From positions 1-37,981 of the forward strand of contig JAGAEL010000192.1 of NCBI GenBank assembly GCA_017613085.1: a DNA stretch of 37,981 nucleotides, given 5' to 3'. Within the stretch, counting starts at the first letter, position 1. Each line of letters starts with the position of its first letter. The DNA comes from Kiritimatiellia bacterium (GTDB lineage: Bacteria; Verrucomicrobiota; Kiritimatiellia; RFP12; UBA1067). Positions 14,650 to 23,877 of this stretch are shown here, piece by piece. Position numbers and translations under genes: made by a program. The notes under the pieces were generated by a model. It was not told where the DNA came from, did no database searches, and saw nothing but the letters and a program-made list of their open reading frames with translations.

Positions 14650-15678
14650 ATGAGTGTTCAATCTTTCTTGTCAGGCTTTGCGTTCTTTCTGGCGGTGGCC
14701 GCAACGGCGGCGGAGACGGTCACGGACGTGAAAACGCACGAACCGATCGACGTTCCCGCGAACCGGAAGGCCGGTACTCCCGTCGAGTTGTCGAAACCGC
14801 TTCCCGCCGATCCTGCCGCCGTCGAAAAGACGGAAAAGCAGACCGGGTTCGTCGTCCGCCCGGGCATGGCCCGCATTTCCTCCGGCGAGAACGTCGGCAC
14901 GAACGCGGACCACGACATCGGTTCCTACCGGATCCGGATGTTCGAGCCGTTCCACATGGACTTGACCGAGGTCACGTGGAAACAGTGGAACGAAGTCCGC
15001 GAGTGGGCGATGAAACGCCTGGACGTGGCGGAGAGCGAGCGCCCCTTCTTCGTCTACGAGTTCGACGGCCCCGGCATCGGCAAGGCGGACGACCATCCCG
15101 TCGTCTCCGTCACCTGGTTCGACAGCCTCCGCTGGTGCAACGCGCGCAGCGAGAAAGAAGGGCTTACCCCCTGCTACACGGTCGGCGGCGAGATCCTGCG
15201 CCGCAAGGCGGAGACGCCGCCCGACTGCAACCCCTCCTCGTCCGGATACCGCCTTCCGACCGTCCAGGAGTGGACGTACGCCGCGCGCGGCGGGTTGATC
15301 GGCAAGCGGTTCCCGTGGGGCGAGACCATTTCGCACGACAACGCCAACTACTACAGCGCCGTCGAGATGCGCGATGCCGAAGGGCGCCTCTACGACGTCA
15401 GCAAGACGCGCGGCTGCCATCCCGCGTACGCCTCCGAACCCTTCCCCTTCACCAGCCCCGTCAAGTCTTTCCCGCCCAACGCCTACGGTCTCTACGACAT
15501 CGTCGGGAACGTCGCGGAGTGGGCCTGGTCGCCGAAAGGGGCCAGCCGCGTGGCATGCGGCGGAAGCTGGGATGCCGACGCGCGCGGTCTCCGCAACGCT
15601 TCGACCTCCGTCCACAACGGTCCGGGAGAACGCGACGACACCATCGGTTTCCGCACGGTCCGCCGCGCCGGGCAATAA
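14650..15678 (+). CDS. Secreted SUMF1/formylglycine-generating-enzyme-like protein
   Basis: This 342-residue protein has a signal peptide (residues 1-21) and a SUMF1 fold: MDLTEVTWKQWNEV, HPVVSVTWFDSLRWCN, GYRLPTVQEWTYAARGG, NAYGLYDIVGNVAEWAW, CGGSWDADARGLRN and the final TIGFRTVRR. True FGEs oxidise a sulfatase cysteine and carry two catalytic cysteines shortly after the GGS motif; here that segment (GGSWDADARGLRNASTS) has none. It is therefore probably a non-catalytic or differently acting member of the family, exported to the periplasm or surface. AAAGGAAT precedes the start by eight bases. It heads an operon with the hydrolase gene 21 bases downstream. No sulfatase is in the window. Confidence 0.8.
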   Translation: MSVQSFLSGFAFFLAVAATAAETVTDVKTHEPIDVPANRKAGTPVELSKPLPADPAAVEKTEKQTGFVVRPGMARISSGENVGTNADHDIGSYRIRMFEPFHMDLTEVTWKQWNEVREWAMKRLDVAESERPFFVYEFDGPGIGKADDHPVVSVTWFDSLRWCNARSEKEGLTPCYTVGGEILRRKAETPPDCNPSSSGYRLPTVQEWTYAARGGLIGKRFPWGETISHDNANYYSAVEMRDAEGRLYDVSKTRGCHPAYASEPFPFTSPVKSFPPNAYGLYDIVGNVAEWAWSPKGASRVACGGSWDADARGLRNASTSVHNGPGERDDTIGFRTVRRAGQ

Positions 15679-15699
15679 TCGTACAAGGAGGAAGGAACC

Positions 15700-16323
15700 A
15701 TGCAGCTTGAAATCCTGCCGGTCGGCGCCTACGAAGCCAATTGCATCCTGCTCTGGGAAGATCCCGCGAAGGCGTGGGTGGTCGATCCCGGCGCCGACGG
15801 CCCGGTGATCGTCAGACGCCTGAAGGAACTCGGTCTCACGCCGGGGATCATCCTGCTCACGCACGGCCATTTCGACCACATCGGCGCGGTCAATGCCGTC
15901 GTTGACGCCTTCCCGGCCGTTTCCGTCCGCCTCTCGAAGGAGGACGCGCTTTTCGCCTTCTCGCCCATGAACCAGACCGCCGGTTATCCGCCGACGAAGC
16001 GGCCGGCCACGCTGGACGCCACGATACGCGAGGGCGACGTCCTGACGTGCGGCGGGCTTTCCGCGAAGGTGATGCAGACGCCCGGACACACGCCCGGTAG
16101 TTGCTGTTTCGCGTTTGAGAAGCAGAGGCTGTTGCTCACGGGCGATACGTTGTTCTGCGGTTCCTGCGGGCGCACCGACTTCCCCGGCGGAGACTGGCGG
16201 CAGATGGGCGAATCGCTCAAACGCCTGCGCGACCTTCCCGACGATTACCGCGTCATCTGCGGCCACGGGCCGGAGACGACGATCCTCGCCGAAAAACAAG
16301 ACAACCCTTATTTCCAGGCGTGA
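15700..16323 (+). CDS. Metallo-beta-lactamase-fold hydrolase, glyoxalase II-like
   Basis: This 207-residue cytosolic protein has the full MBL signature: THGHFDH (His55, His57, Asp59, His60), PGHTPGS with a later His ligand, GDTLFCGSCGRTDFPGG with the bridging Asp, and the final GHGPET. The sequence resembles the short GloB-like hydrolases (YcbL type) that cleave thioesters such as S-lactoylglutathione, but the C-terminal substrate domain of classical glyoxalase II is absent. The substrate is uncertain. AGGAGGAAGG lies just before the ATG. The next gene starts one base after its stop, so the two are co-translated. Confidence 0.85.
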   Translation: MQLEILPVGAYEANCILLWEDPAKAWVVDPGADGPVIVRRLKELGLTPGIILLTHGHFDHIGAVNAVVDAFPAVSVRLSKEDALFAFSPMNQTAGYPPTKRPATLDATIREGDVLTCGGLSAKVMQTPGHTPGSCCFAFEKQRLLLTGDTLFCGSCGRTDFPGGDWRQMGESLKRLRDLPDDYRVICGHGPETTILAEKQDNPYFQA

Positions 16324-16324
16324 C

Positions 16325-17182
16325 GTGACGCAACAGGACATCCTTTTCTACGCGACGCTCTTCGGGTTCTTCTCGCTTTTCTTCGGGCTCTGCATCGGCA
16401 GTTTCCTGAACGTCTGCATCTGGCGTATCCCGCGCGGAGAGTCGATCGTCCGGCCCGGTTCGCACTGTCCGAAGTGCGGCGCGGCGATCCGCTGGTATCA
16501 GAACATCCCCGTGCTCAGCTGGCTTTGCCTTCGCGGGAAATGCGCGAACTGCCGGGAACCGATCTCGTTCCGCTACACGCTTGTCGAACTGTTGACGGGA
16601 TTGCTCTTTCTGGCGGTCTATCTGCAATGGGCGTTGCCTTCGCCGCTCAAGCTGGTCCCGATCGAGAGTCCGGCGATAATCCCCTGCTACTGGCTGTTGC
16701 TGGCGGGGCTGGTCGTCGGTACCTTTGTTGATTTCGAACATTTCATCATCCCCGATTCCGTGACGCTCGGCGGCATGGCGGTCGGGCCGGTCCTCTGCTG
16801 TTTCGTTCCGCAGTTGCAGGGCGAGACGGTCTGGTACAAGGGGCTGCTCTGGTCGGCCGTCGGCGAGGCGGTCGGTTTCGGCACCTTGTTCCTCGTCGGA
16901 TGGCTCGGCGAAAAGGCGTTCAAGAAAGAGGCGATGGGGTTTGGCGATGTGAAACTGCTGGGCGCGATCGGTGCCTTCCTCGGATGGCGGGCGACCTTGT
17001 TTGTGATTTTCGCCTCGTCGCTGTTGGGCAGCGTCTGCGGGCTTATACTGATGGCGTGTCGCGACGTGAAAATGCAGAGCCGCATCCCGTTCGGGCCGTA
17101 CCTGGCGGCGGCCGCCGTCATCTGGCTTTTCTGGGGGGAGTGGCTGTTGTACGGCTACATCCTACTGGCGGGGGGCAAATGA
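16325..17182 (+). CDS. pilD: Prepilin peptidase / N-methyltransferase (PilD/GspO type)
   Basis: This 285-residue inner-membrane aspartic protease cleaves type IV prepilins or type II secretion pseudopilins and methylates the new N-terminus. Seen features: GLCIGSFLNVCIWRIPRGES, the methyltransferase zinc site with Cys48, Cys51, Cys73 and Cys76, about eight membrane helices, the first catalytic Asp in FVDFEHFIIPD and the second in MGFGDVKLLGAIGAFLGW, and IPFGPYLAAAA near the end. I chose GTG 16325, one base after the previous stop; the frame is open further upstream but that part is the shifted frame of the hydrolase gene. The pilin genes it serves are not here. It overlaps queE by four bases. 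Confidence 0.9.
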   Translation: MTQQDILFYATLFGFFSLFFGLCIGSFLNVCIWRIPRGESIVRPGSHCPKCGAAIRWYQNIPVLSWLCLRGKCANCREPISFRYTLVELLTGLLFLAVYLQWALPSPLKLVPIESPAIIPCYWLLLAGLVVGTFVDFEHFIIPDSVTLGGMAVGPVLCCFVPQLQGETVWYKGLLWSAVGEAVGFGTLFLVGWLGEKAFKKEAMGFGDVKLLGAIGAFLGWRATLFVIFASSLLGSVCGLILMACRDVKMQSRIPFGPYLAAAAVIWLFWGEWLLYGYILLAGGK

Positions 17183-17808
17183 ACGACGCATTTCCCGTCG
17201 TCGAAATCTTCGCTTCGCGGCAGGGCGAAGGGGCGAACACCGGACGCGAGGCCGTCTTTCTGCGGCTCGGCGGCTGCAACCTCCATTGCCCCTGGTGCGA
17301 CACGGATTTCACGGCGGTTGAATCGCTCGACGCAGAGACGATCATGTGTCGCGTCGCCGAAGCCTCCCCGGTGCGCGCCTTGATCGTTACCGGCGGCGAG
17401 CCGACAATCCACGCCGGACTCGGCGCGTTGCTCGCCCGTTTCAAACGCGACGGCTACTGGATCGCGATGGAGTCGAACGGGCTTCGTCGCCCGGCGGCGG
17501 ACGTCTCCGCCAACCTCGACTACCTCGCCGTCTCGCCCAAGGTCGCCTTCGCGGAACGCTACCGGGCGGAGACGATGGCGCGTGCGGCCGACGAAGTGCG
17601 GATTGTCGTGGACGGGCCGGTGCGCCCCTTCTGCGACCTCATGCGCGGCCTTATCCAGGCGCCCCGCTATTTCCTTTCCCCCTGCGAACGGGGCGGGACG
17701 TTTAATTTTGAAGAGACGGCGGCCCTGCTCGGGGAACTCAACGCCTCGGCGCGTGAACCGCCCTGGCTGCTCTCCGTGCAGCTTCACAAACTCGCCGGTT
17801 TCCGGTGA
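17179..17808 (+). CDS. queE: 7-carboxy-7-deazaguanine synthase, radical SAM
   Basis: This 209-residue enzyme rearranges 6-carboxy-tetrahydropterin to 7-carboxy-7-deazaguanine in the queuosine/preQ0 pathway. It starts PVVEIFASRQGEGANTGREAVFLRLGGCN and carries the iron-sulfur cluster motif CNLHCPWC (Cys33, Cys37, Cys40; CX3CX2C as in QueE), then LIVTGGEP for SAM binding, SPKVAF and QLHKLAGFR at the end. Length is normal. The start overlaps the pilD stop as ATGA, with GGGGG upstream as ribosome binding site. No other queuosine gene is in the window. The stop is eight bases from that of the convergent potassium transporter. Confidence 0.92.
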   Translation: MNDAFPVVEIFASRQGEGANTGREAVFLRLGGCNLHCPWCDTDFTAVESLDAETIMCRVAEASPVRALIVTGGEPTIHAGLGALLARFKRDGYWIAMESNGLRRPAADVSANLDYLAVSPKVAFAERYRAETMARAADEVRIVVDGPVRPFCDLMRGLIQAPRYFLSPCERGGTFNFEETAALLGELNASAREPPWLLSVQLHKLAGFR

Positions 17809-17816
17809 GGACAGGG

Positions 17817-19193
17817 TTAGCCGACGACGATATCCTCTTCCGAATAATGGATCCGCTGCGGTTCCTCGTGCCCGCTCATGGTGACGGCGATCGTCAACGG
17901 GCCGAGGCGTCCGACGAACATACAGAAAATCAACAACAGCCGCGTCTGCGGCCTCAACGTCGCCGTCGTGTCCATGCTCAGGCCGGAGGTCGAACAGGCC
18001 GAAAGGGTCTCGAAAAACAACCGGGGCGCCCTGTCGGCGGCGACCGACGGCTCGATGCAGACCATCGTGAAATAGGCGGCCGCGATTAGACTGCTCAGCA
18101 GGAGAACGATCACGATGGATTCGCGGACGGCGGAATTCGGGACCGTGCGGGCGAAGATCACCGTTTCGTTCCGTTTGTGGCACATCGCCAGAACCGTCAT
18201 CAGGAGGATGACCATCGTCGTCGTCTTGGCGCCGCCGGAAACCGACGCCGGCGAACCGCCCACGAACATCATGAACTCCGTGATCATCCGCGTCCCCTCG
18301 TGCAGCCCGGTGGTCGGCAGGATGGTGAATCCCGCCGTTCGCGGCGAGACCGCGTGGAAGGCGGCGCACCAGAGTTTCCGGGCGGCCGGCATACCCTGCA
18401 ACGTGCCGTTCCATTCCAGCGCGAGCGTGGTTGCGAACGCGAACAACAGCAATGCCGCCGTCGCGATGAGGACGACCTTCGTGTGCAACGTGAGCTTGCC
18501 GCGTTTCCGCAGGTCGCGCCGCCACCATTTGATCGTCGCCAGGTTGTACAACACGATGAACCCCAGCGATCCGGAGAGGATCAGCACCGCCGTGGCGGAG
18601 AGGAAGAGGGGGGCGTCGCGGAATCCCTCCAGACTGTCGGAATAAAGCGCGAACCCCGCGTTGCAGAAACAGCTGACCGAATGGAAAAGGGCGGGATACC
18701 AGGCTTCGGCGGGCGGAAGCGGTGTGTGCGCGCCTTCGGGACGGGTGAACCAGAGAAAAAACAACGCGCAGCCGACCGCCTCGAAGAGGAGCGTGAAGCC
18801 GAACGTCCAGATCAAGAGGGATTTCAACCCCTTCACCTTCTTCGTGCCGTAGGCGTCCATCAACGCGAACTCGCTGCGGACGCTCAGGCGGCGACCGGCG
18901 AGCACGAGCAGGAAGGTGCTGAACGCCGTGATTCCCAACGCGCCGAACTGGAACAGCGCGAGCAAGACCCACTGCCCGAACGACGAAAGGCGCGAACCGA
19001 TGTCGATCACCGAAAGCCCCGTCACGCAGACGGCGCTCGTCGCCGTGAACAGCGCGTCGAGAAACGGCAAGCGTTCCGGCCCGCTGCTCGCCGCCGGAAG
19101 GGAAAGAAGCGCCGCGCCGGTCAGGATGAATAAAACGAACCCCTCGACCACCAGGCTGTGAGGCGAAAGAAAACGTGCGAAAAACTCTTTCAT
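17817..19193 (-). CDS. KtrB/TrkH-type potassium uptake channel subunit
   Basis: This 458-residue membrane protein has the four repeated M1-P-M2 units of the TrkH/KtrB superfamily. The pore loops read TATSAVCVTGLSVID, HSVSCFCNAGFALY, HAVSPRTAGFTILP and FETLSACSTSGLSMD, each with the filter glycine, and MFVGGSPASVSGGAKTTT precedes the last unit. Such subunits carry K+ (with Na+ in KtrB) across the inner membrane together with a cytosolic TrkA/KtrA ring, which is not in the window. I chose the ATG at 19193 (MKEFFARFLSPHSLVVEGF); the frame is open to 19457 but the added part overlaps the next gene and is not protein-like. No clear ribosome binding site is seen. Confidence 0.9.
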   Translation of the reverse strand: MKEFFARFLSPHSLVVEGFVLFILTGAALLSLPAASSGPERLPFLDALFTATSAVCVTGLSVIDIGSRLSSFGQWVLLALFQFGALGITAFSTFLLVLAGRRLSVRSEFALMDAYGTKKVKGLKSLLIWTFGFTLLFEAVGCALFFLWFTRPEGAHTPLPPAEAWYPALFHSVSCFCNAGFALYSDSLEGFRDAPLFLSATAVLILSGSLGFIVLYNLATIKWWRRDLRKRGKLTLHTKVVLIATAALLLFAFATTLALEWNGTLQGMPAARKLWCAAFHAVSPRTAGFTILPTTGLHEGTRMITEFMMFVGGSPASVSGGAKTTTMVILLMTVLAMCHKRNETVIFARTVPNSAVRESIVIVLLLSSLIAAAYFTMVCIEPSVAADRAPRLFFETLSACSTSGLSMDTTATLRPQTRLLLIFCMFVGRLGPLTIAVTMSGHEEPQRIHYSEEDIVVG

Positions 19194-19347
19194 TGTAGAC
19201 GCAGGTAAGTCTAGCCGAAACCCTACGGCGTGGCAAGCCCTTTCGCCCCGGCACATCCACGGGGGGGCGCATCCGCGAACCGTGCAACTCTCCGTGTTTA
19301 CACGATTTGCGGATGCGCCCGAGTGGAATGTGAACCCCACAAAGAAG

Positions 19348-19376
19348 TTGCGGGGTGTGGCGGGGTCTGCTAGACT
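19348..19376 (+). promoter_or_regulatory. Candidate leaderless promoter of the 19384 gene
   Basis: TTGCGG (19348-19353) and TAGACT (19371-19376) are 17 bases apart; the -10 ends seven bases before the ATG at 19384 and there is no Shine-Dalgarno sequence between them. Confidence 0.5.
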
Positions 19377-19383
19377 ATCCGGC

Positions 19384-21816
19384 ATGAAAAACACGTTTTT
19401 CCTCTTTCTTTTTTTTGTGTGCGTATGCGGTGCGGCGGAAATGCCGTTCAAGAACATTCACGGCGTTTATCCGCACTTGGCGACCTTCAACCGCGAGGGG
19501 GAGTGCGGTACAGGCGCGGTTGTCCCTTGGGCCGGTTCCCTCTGGGCGGTCAGTTACGCGCCCCATGCCCCGTGTGAATCGAGCGACAAGCTCTATGAAA
19601 TCAAGCCGGACCTCACCCGCGTCATCCGCCCGGAATCGGTCGGCGGGACGCCCGCGAACCGGATGATCCACACCGAGTCGCGCCAGTTGTTCATCGGGCC
19701 TTACGTGATTTCCGAGGCGGGCGCCGTGCGCGTCCTGCCGTTCCGCGACACCGCCGGGAATCCCTATTTCTACGGGCGTCCGACGGCGAACGCCCGCCAC
19801 CTCGCCGATCCCGCGAACAAGCTCTACTGCCTGACGATGGAAGAAGGCGTGTATGAGATCGACGTACATTCCCTCGCGCTGAAAGAACTCTTCCGCGACG
19901 GCAACCTGCAGAAAAACAAGGGGGGCGACCTGTTGCCCGGATACCACGGGAAAGGCGCCTATTCCGGGCAGGGGCGTCTCGTCTACGCGAACAACGGCGA
20001 CCGGGCGAAAGAGGCGCTGACCGATCCCTCCGTCCCTTCCGGTGTCCTGGCGCAGTGGCGGGGCGGCGGCGCGGTGTGGGAAATCGTGCGGCGCGACCAG
20101 TTCACCGACGTGACCGGGCCGGGCGGAATCTACGGAAACCCGAACCCGGATACCGACCCCCTCTGGTCGATCGGCTGGGACTACCGCAGCTTGATCCTCA
20201 ATGTCCTGGACGGCGGCACGTGGCACACGTACCGGCTGCCCAAGGCGAGCCACAGCTACGACGGCGCGCACGGCTGGAACACGGAATGGCCGCGCATCCG
20301 CGAAATCGGCGAAGGGAACGAGTTCCTGATGACCATGCACGGCTCGTTCTGGCGTTTCCCGTCCACCTTCGACGCCAGACACGCGACGGGAGTCCGTCCC
20401 CGCTCGAACTACCTGAAGGTGGTCGGCGACTTCTGCCGCTGGGGCGACCGTCTGGTGCTGGGGTGCGACGACAGCGCGAAAAACGAATTCCTCAACAAGC
20501 GGAAGGCGAAAGGCGCGATCAAAGGTCCGGTGATTTCCAACAGCAACTTCTGGTTCCTGAAGCCGGAGGAACTGGATGCGTTCGGTCCGGCGATCGGACG
20601 GGGCGCGGTCTGGATGCAGGAGGACGTTCCGGCGGACGCGGTCTCCGATCCCTTCCTGCTGGACGGATTCGACTCCCGTCTGCTGGAACTCGCGCAGGAG
20701 GGTGCGGGCGTGTACCTGCTGCAGATCGATGCGGCGGGCGACGGCGTATGGCGCGACGCGGAAACCGTCCGCGTCGAACCGGGACGCCTCCTCGTGAAAG
20801 ACCTCGCCTCCTTGCGCGGCGCCTGGATCCGTCTGGTCGCGAAAACGGCGGCGAAGAACGTCACCGCGTTTTTCAACTACGCCAACCGCGACACCCGCCC
20901 CGCGAAGCCCGACGCGATTTTCGACGGTATCGCGTTGCTCGGTTCCCCTGTCGGGCGGGAAGGTGTCCGGCGCGGGTTCCTGCGTAGTCTCGGCGACGGC
21001 GAGTCGTTCAAACTGGGTGTCCTGAACTACGGCGGGTATTACGAACTCGACCAGGAATTGAACCTCGTGCGAGTCGGGGACGAGCGGTGCGCCGCCGCGT
21101 CCGCGTTGCGGAACGCCGTCCCGATGAACGGGCGCGGCGTCTTCCGCGATGCCGCCGGCGCGGGGATTGTCGATGACGCCGGGCGCCGTTGGAGGCTTCC
21201 CTCCGCGCCGGGGTGGAATCCCGCGAACGCGCGTGAAACGCGCCTCTGCCGCGAAGTCTGCACGGAACGCGATCTGCTGAACCTCGACGGCATCTTCTAC
21301 GAGCTGCCAGCCGAGAACGCGGGCGGGTTCGCGAAAATGCGCGCGATTTCGACACATGGCCGCATGATTCACGACTTCTGTTCGTGGCGCGGACTGCTTT
21401 TGATCAGCGGAATCGCCGTCGATGCCGCGAACGCCGCAGGGCGGTTGATCCGCAGCGGGGACGGCAGATGCGCACTCTGGGCAGGGGTGGTGGACGACCT
21501 CTGGGCGTTCGGCAAGCCGCACGGTGCGGGCGGCATTTGGAAGGAGACGGAAGTAAAAGAAGGAGAAGTCTCCGATCCGTTGCTGTTGACGGGGTTTGAC
21601 CGGAAAACGCTGACCCTGCGCCAGACCGGCGCGGCGAAAGCGGTCTTCACGGTCGAAGCCGACATCACGGGGACCGGCGTCTGGGCGGCCTACAAAACCT
21701 ACACGCTCGCCGACGGCGGATCCGTCACCGACGACCTCTCCTCCTTCCGCGCCTACTGGCTCCGGATCCGCAGTGAAAACACCTGCCGCGCCGACGCCTC
21801 CTGCCTTTTCGACTAG
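19384..21816 (+). CDS. Large secreted protein with internal duplication, function unknown
   Basis: This is an 810-residue precursor with a clear signal peptide (MKNTFFLFLFFVCVCGAAE). The N-terminal two-fifths is rich in short strands and Trp/Tyr, as in beta-propellers or lectin-like surface proteins. A module recurs: around residues 345-512 DFCRWGDRLVLG...FGPAIGRGAVW...SDPFLLDGFD...DGVW, and around 650-808 DFCSWRGLLLIS...FGKPHGAGGIW...SDPLLLTGFD...TGVW. The first copy is longer. No catalytic motif was recognised; a role in binding or degrading glycans would fit but is speculation. The ATG at 19384 starts the signal peptide; the longer open frame from 19282 lies in the leader of the divergent transporter. 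Its stop is 9 bases from the serS stop on the other strand. Confidence 0.7.
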   Translation: MKNTFFLFLFFVCVCGAAEMPFKNIHGVYPHLATFNREGECGTGAVVPWAGSLWAVSYAPHAPCESSDKLYEIKPDLTRVIRPESVGGTPANRMIHTESRQLFIGPYVISEAGAVRVLPFRDTAGNPYFYGRPTANARHLADPANKLYCLTMEEGVYEIDVHSLALKELFRDGNLQKNKGGDLLPGYHGKGAYSGQGRLVYANNGDRAKEALTDPSVPSGVLAQWRGGGAVWEIVRRDQFTDVTGPGGIYGNPNPDTDPLWSIGWDYRSLILNVLDGGTWHTYRLPKASHSYDGAHGWNTEWPRIREIGEGNEFLMTMHGSFWRFPSTFDARHATGVRPRSNYLKVVGDFCRWGDRLVLGCDDSAKNEFLNKRKAKGAIKGPVISNSNFWFLKPEELDAFGPAIGRGAVWMQEDVPADAVSDPFLLDGFDSRLLELAQEGAGVYLLQIDAAGDGVWRDAETVRVEPGRLLVKDLASLRGAWIRLVAKTAAKNVTAFFNYANRDTRPAKPDAIFDGIALLGSPVGREGVRRGFLRSLGDGESFKLGVLNYGGYYELDQELNLVRVGDERCAAASALRNAVPMNGRGVFRDAAGAGIVDDAGRRWRLPSAPGWNPANARETRLCREVCTERDLLNLDGIFYELPAENAGGFAKMRAISTHGRMIHDFCSWRGLLLISGIAVDAANAAGRLIRSGDGRCALWAGVVDDLWAFGKPHGAGGIWKETEVKEGEVSDPLLLTGFDRKTLTLRQTGAAKAVFTVEADITGTGVWAAYKTYTLADGGSVTDDLSSFRAYWLRIRSENTCRADASCLFD

Positions 21817-21825
21817 GGAGAAACC

Positions 21826-23109
21826 CTACGCGATCGGCTCCAGGCGCTCGATACCGCGCATATAGGGGCGGATGGCCTCCGGGAGGAGGACGGATCCGTC
21901 CGCCTGCTGGCACTGTTCGAGCAGGGCGATCATCAGGCGCGGCAGGGCGACGCCCGAACCGTTCAGCGTGTGGACCAACCGGGGCTTGCCGTCCTTGCCG
22001 CGATACCGGCAGTTCAGGCGGCGCGCCTGGAAGTCCTCGAAGTTCGAGCAGGAGGAGACCTCCAGCCATTCCCCGTGCGCGGGCGCGTACAATTCGATGT
22101 CGTAGCACTTCGCGCAGGAGAAGCTGATGTCGCCGGCGCAGAGCTTCAAGACGCGGTAATGCAGCCCCAGCCCCTTCAGGACGTCCTCGGCGTTCACGAC
22201 CAGTTTCTCCAGCTCGTCGTAGCTCGTCTCCGGTTCGACGAACTTCACCATCTCCACCTTGTCGAACTGGTGGACGCGCTTGATCCCGCGCGTGTCCTTG
22301 CCGGCGGAACCGGCCTCGCGGCGGAAGCAGGGCGTGTAGGCGGTGAGGTAGATCGGCAACGGGCGCGTCAGGATCTCGTCGCGGTAGATGTTGGTGACGG
22401 GCACCTCGGCGGTCGGGACCAGCCAATAGTCGTCCACCTCGCAGTGGTACATATCCTCCGCCATCTTCGGCAACTGCCCCGTCCCCTTCATGGAGGCGGT
22501 GTTGACGATGAACGGCGGCAGGACCTCGGTGTAGCCCTGCTTTTCGGTATGCAGGTCCAGCATATACTGGATGAGGGCGCGCTGCAGGTGGGAGCCGACA
22601 CCCACGAGCATCGGGAAACCAGTCCCGGTGATCTTGGCGGCGCGTTCAAGGTCGAAGATCCCCAACTTCATGCCCAGTTCGAGGTGGTCGAGCGGCTTGA
22701 AATCGAGTTTCGGAGGTTCGCCCCAGGTCCGCACGACGACATTGCCGGAGGAATCCGGCCCGTCGGGGATGTCGGTCGCCGGGACGTTCGGGATCCGCAT
22801 CATGGTATCGAGCAGCTTTTCATCGACCTCGCGGACTTCGGCGTCCTTCGCGGTGATCGCGTCGCCGATCTTCCGGACGTCGGCCTGCACCTCGGCCGTA
22901 TCCTGCCCCGCCTTCTTCAAGGCCCCGATTTCCTTGGAACGGGCGTTGCGCTCGGTCTTGAGTTTGTCGCACTCCTGGACGAGCGCGCGGCGGCGCGTAT
23001 CCAGTTCGCGCGCCTCTTCCACCAGTTTCACGTAGGTTTCGTTGCAGCGGCGGCGCTCGCCTTCCACGACGGCGTCATACTGCTCACGGATTCGTTTGAT
23101 GTCCAACAT
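21826..23109 (-). CDS. serS: Seryl-tRNA synthetase
   Basis: This 427-residue class II synthetase charges tRNA(Ser). The N-terminal coiled-coil arm that grips the tRNA is visible at about residues 25-100 (charged heptads such as [24 protein letters not shown]). The catalytic core has the Ser/ATP-binding TAEVPVTN, motif 2 [27 protein letters not shown] and motif 3 [32 protein letters not shown] is also family-typical. Length is normal. AAAGGAG lies 8 bases before the ATG. It is 18 bases downstream of a secreted nitroreductase gene, so the two probably share a transcript. No T-box is seen. Confidence 0.97.
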   Translation of the reverse strand: MLDIKRIREQYDAVVEGERRRCNETYVKLVEEARELDTRRRALVQECDKLKTERNARSKEIGALKKAGQDTAEVQADVRKIGDAITAKDAEVREVDEKLLDTMMRIPNVPATDIPDGPDSSGNVVVRTWGEPPKLDFKPLDHLELGMKLGIFDLERAAKITGTGFPMLVGVGSHLQRALIQYMLDLHTEKQGYTEVLPPFIVNTASMKGTGQLPKMAEDMYHCEVDDYWLVPTAEVPVTNIYRDEILTRPLPIYLTAYTPCFRREAGSAGKDTRGIKRVHQFDKVEMVKFVEPETSYDELEKLVVNAEDVLKGLGLHYRVLKLCAGDISFSCAKCYDIELYAPAHGEWLEVSSCSNFEDFQARRLNCRYRGKDGKPRLVHTLNGSGVALPRLMIALLEQCQQADGSVLLPEAIRPYMRGIERLEPIA

Positions 23110-23127
23110 TTCGGAAACTCCTTTCGC

Positions 23128-23751
23128 TTAATCGGCCGGGTAACCGACCGTCACACCGATGACAATGCGCTGGGAATCGGTCAGTTTCAAAACCTTGCCA
23201 AGACCTGCCTTGTCGATACTGAGGCGCGGCACGCAGGCCAAGCCCGCGTCGGCGCAGTAGAGCAGCACGTTCTGCATGATCGCGCCCGCGTGAAGGCCGC
23301 CGTGCAACGCCTTGTCGAGGTCGCCCGCGCGCATCGCCTTCGCCATGTCCTGCACGACGAACACGTTGAGCGGCGCGGTCTTCGGGAAATCCTGCATCCC
23401 GGCGAGGTCGCGGTGGTCGCCCGCCTCCACGAGGACGAGGAGGTTCTTCGCGGCGTCGTACCGGTAGGCGCCGTCCTTCGTGACGGCGTAGACCTCCACG
23501 TCCTGCACGTTCAGCCCCGTCGGCGCGGTACGCCGCCCGTCGGCGCGGTTGATCCCGAACGCCGCCCAGAAGAGCGAGGAAAGCTGTTCGGGCGACAGGG
23601 CGCGCGACGTGTTGAACGCGCGGGACGAACGGCGGTTCTGAAGCGCGCGCATGAACCCGCCCTCCTTCTTGGGCGCGGGCAACGCGATATCCTGCGCCAC
23701 TGCACCGAGGGCGCACAACGCCGCGAACGCGGCGAACCAGTATGTCTTCAT
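23128..23751 (-). CDS. Secreted nitroreductase-family protein (SagB-like)
   Basis: This 207-residue precursor has a signal peptide ([20 protein letters not shown]) and a nitroreductase domain: [69 protein letters not shown] and the C-terminal VIGVTVGYP. This SagB-type group binds FMN and catalyses oxidations or reductions; the exported members have no assigned substrate. Export of a flavoprotein is somewhat unusual but is common for this short group in Bacteroidota- and Verrucomicrobiota-type genomes (from memory, not checked). I chose the ATG at 23751 with AAGGAG seven bases upstream; a TTG two codons earlier is less likely. It is followed by serS. Confidence 0.8.
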   Translation of the reverse strand: MKTYWFAAFAALCALGAVAQDIALPAPKKEGGFMRALQNRRSSRAFNTSRALSPEQLSSLFWAAFGINRADGRRTAPTGLNVQDVEVYAVTKDGAYRYDAAKNLLVLVEAGDHRDLAGMQDFPKTAPLNVFVVQDMAKAMRAGDLDKALHGGLHAGAIMQNVLLYCADAGLACVPRLSIDKAGLGKVLKLTDSQRIVIGVTVGYPAD

Positions 23752-23840
23752 GTTCAAACTCCTTGTTGGGGTAACGCCGCTTATTCAAGCACATCATGCC
23801 CGTCAGCGTCAAACGAAAAACGCCGGGATGAAACAAGTTA

Positions 23841-23870
23841 TAGACGCGGGGCGGCGGAATGTGTTATCCT
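23841..23870 (+). promoter_or_regulatory. Candidate leaderless promoter of rph
   Basis: TAGACG (23841-23846) and TATCCT (23865-23870) are 18 bases apart; the -10 ends seven bases before the ATG at 23878, and no Shine-Dalgarno sequence is present. Confidence 0.4.
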
Positions 23871-23877
23871 TGACGGC

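Noticed and set aside
19375-21522. Minus-strand open frame of 715 codons antisense to the secreted 810-residue protein
   Set aside because: The plus strand has a signal peptide, an internal repeat and a promoter; the antisense frame has none of these and is of low-complexity composition.
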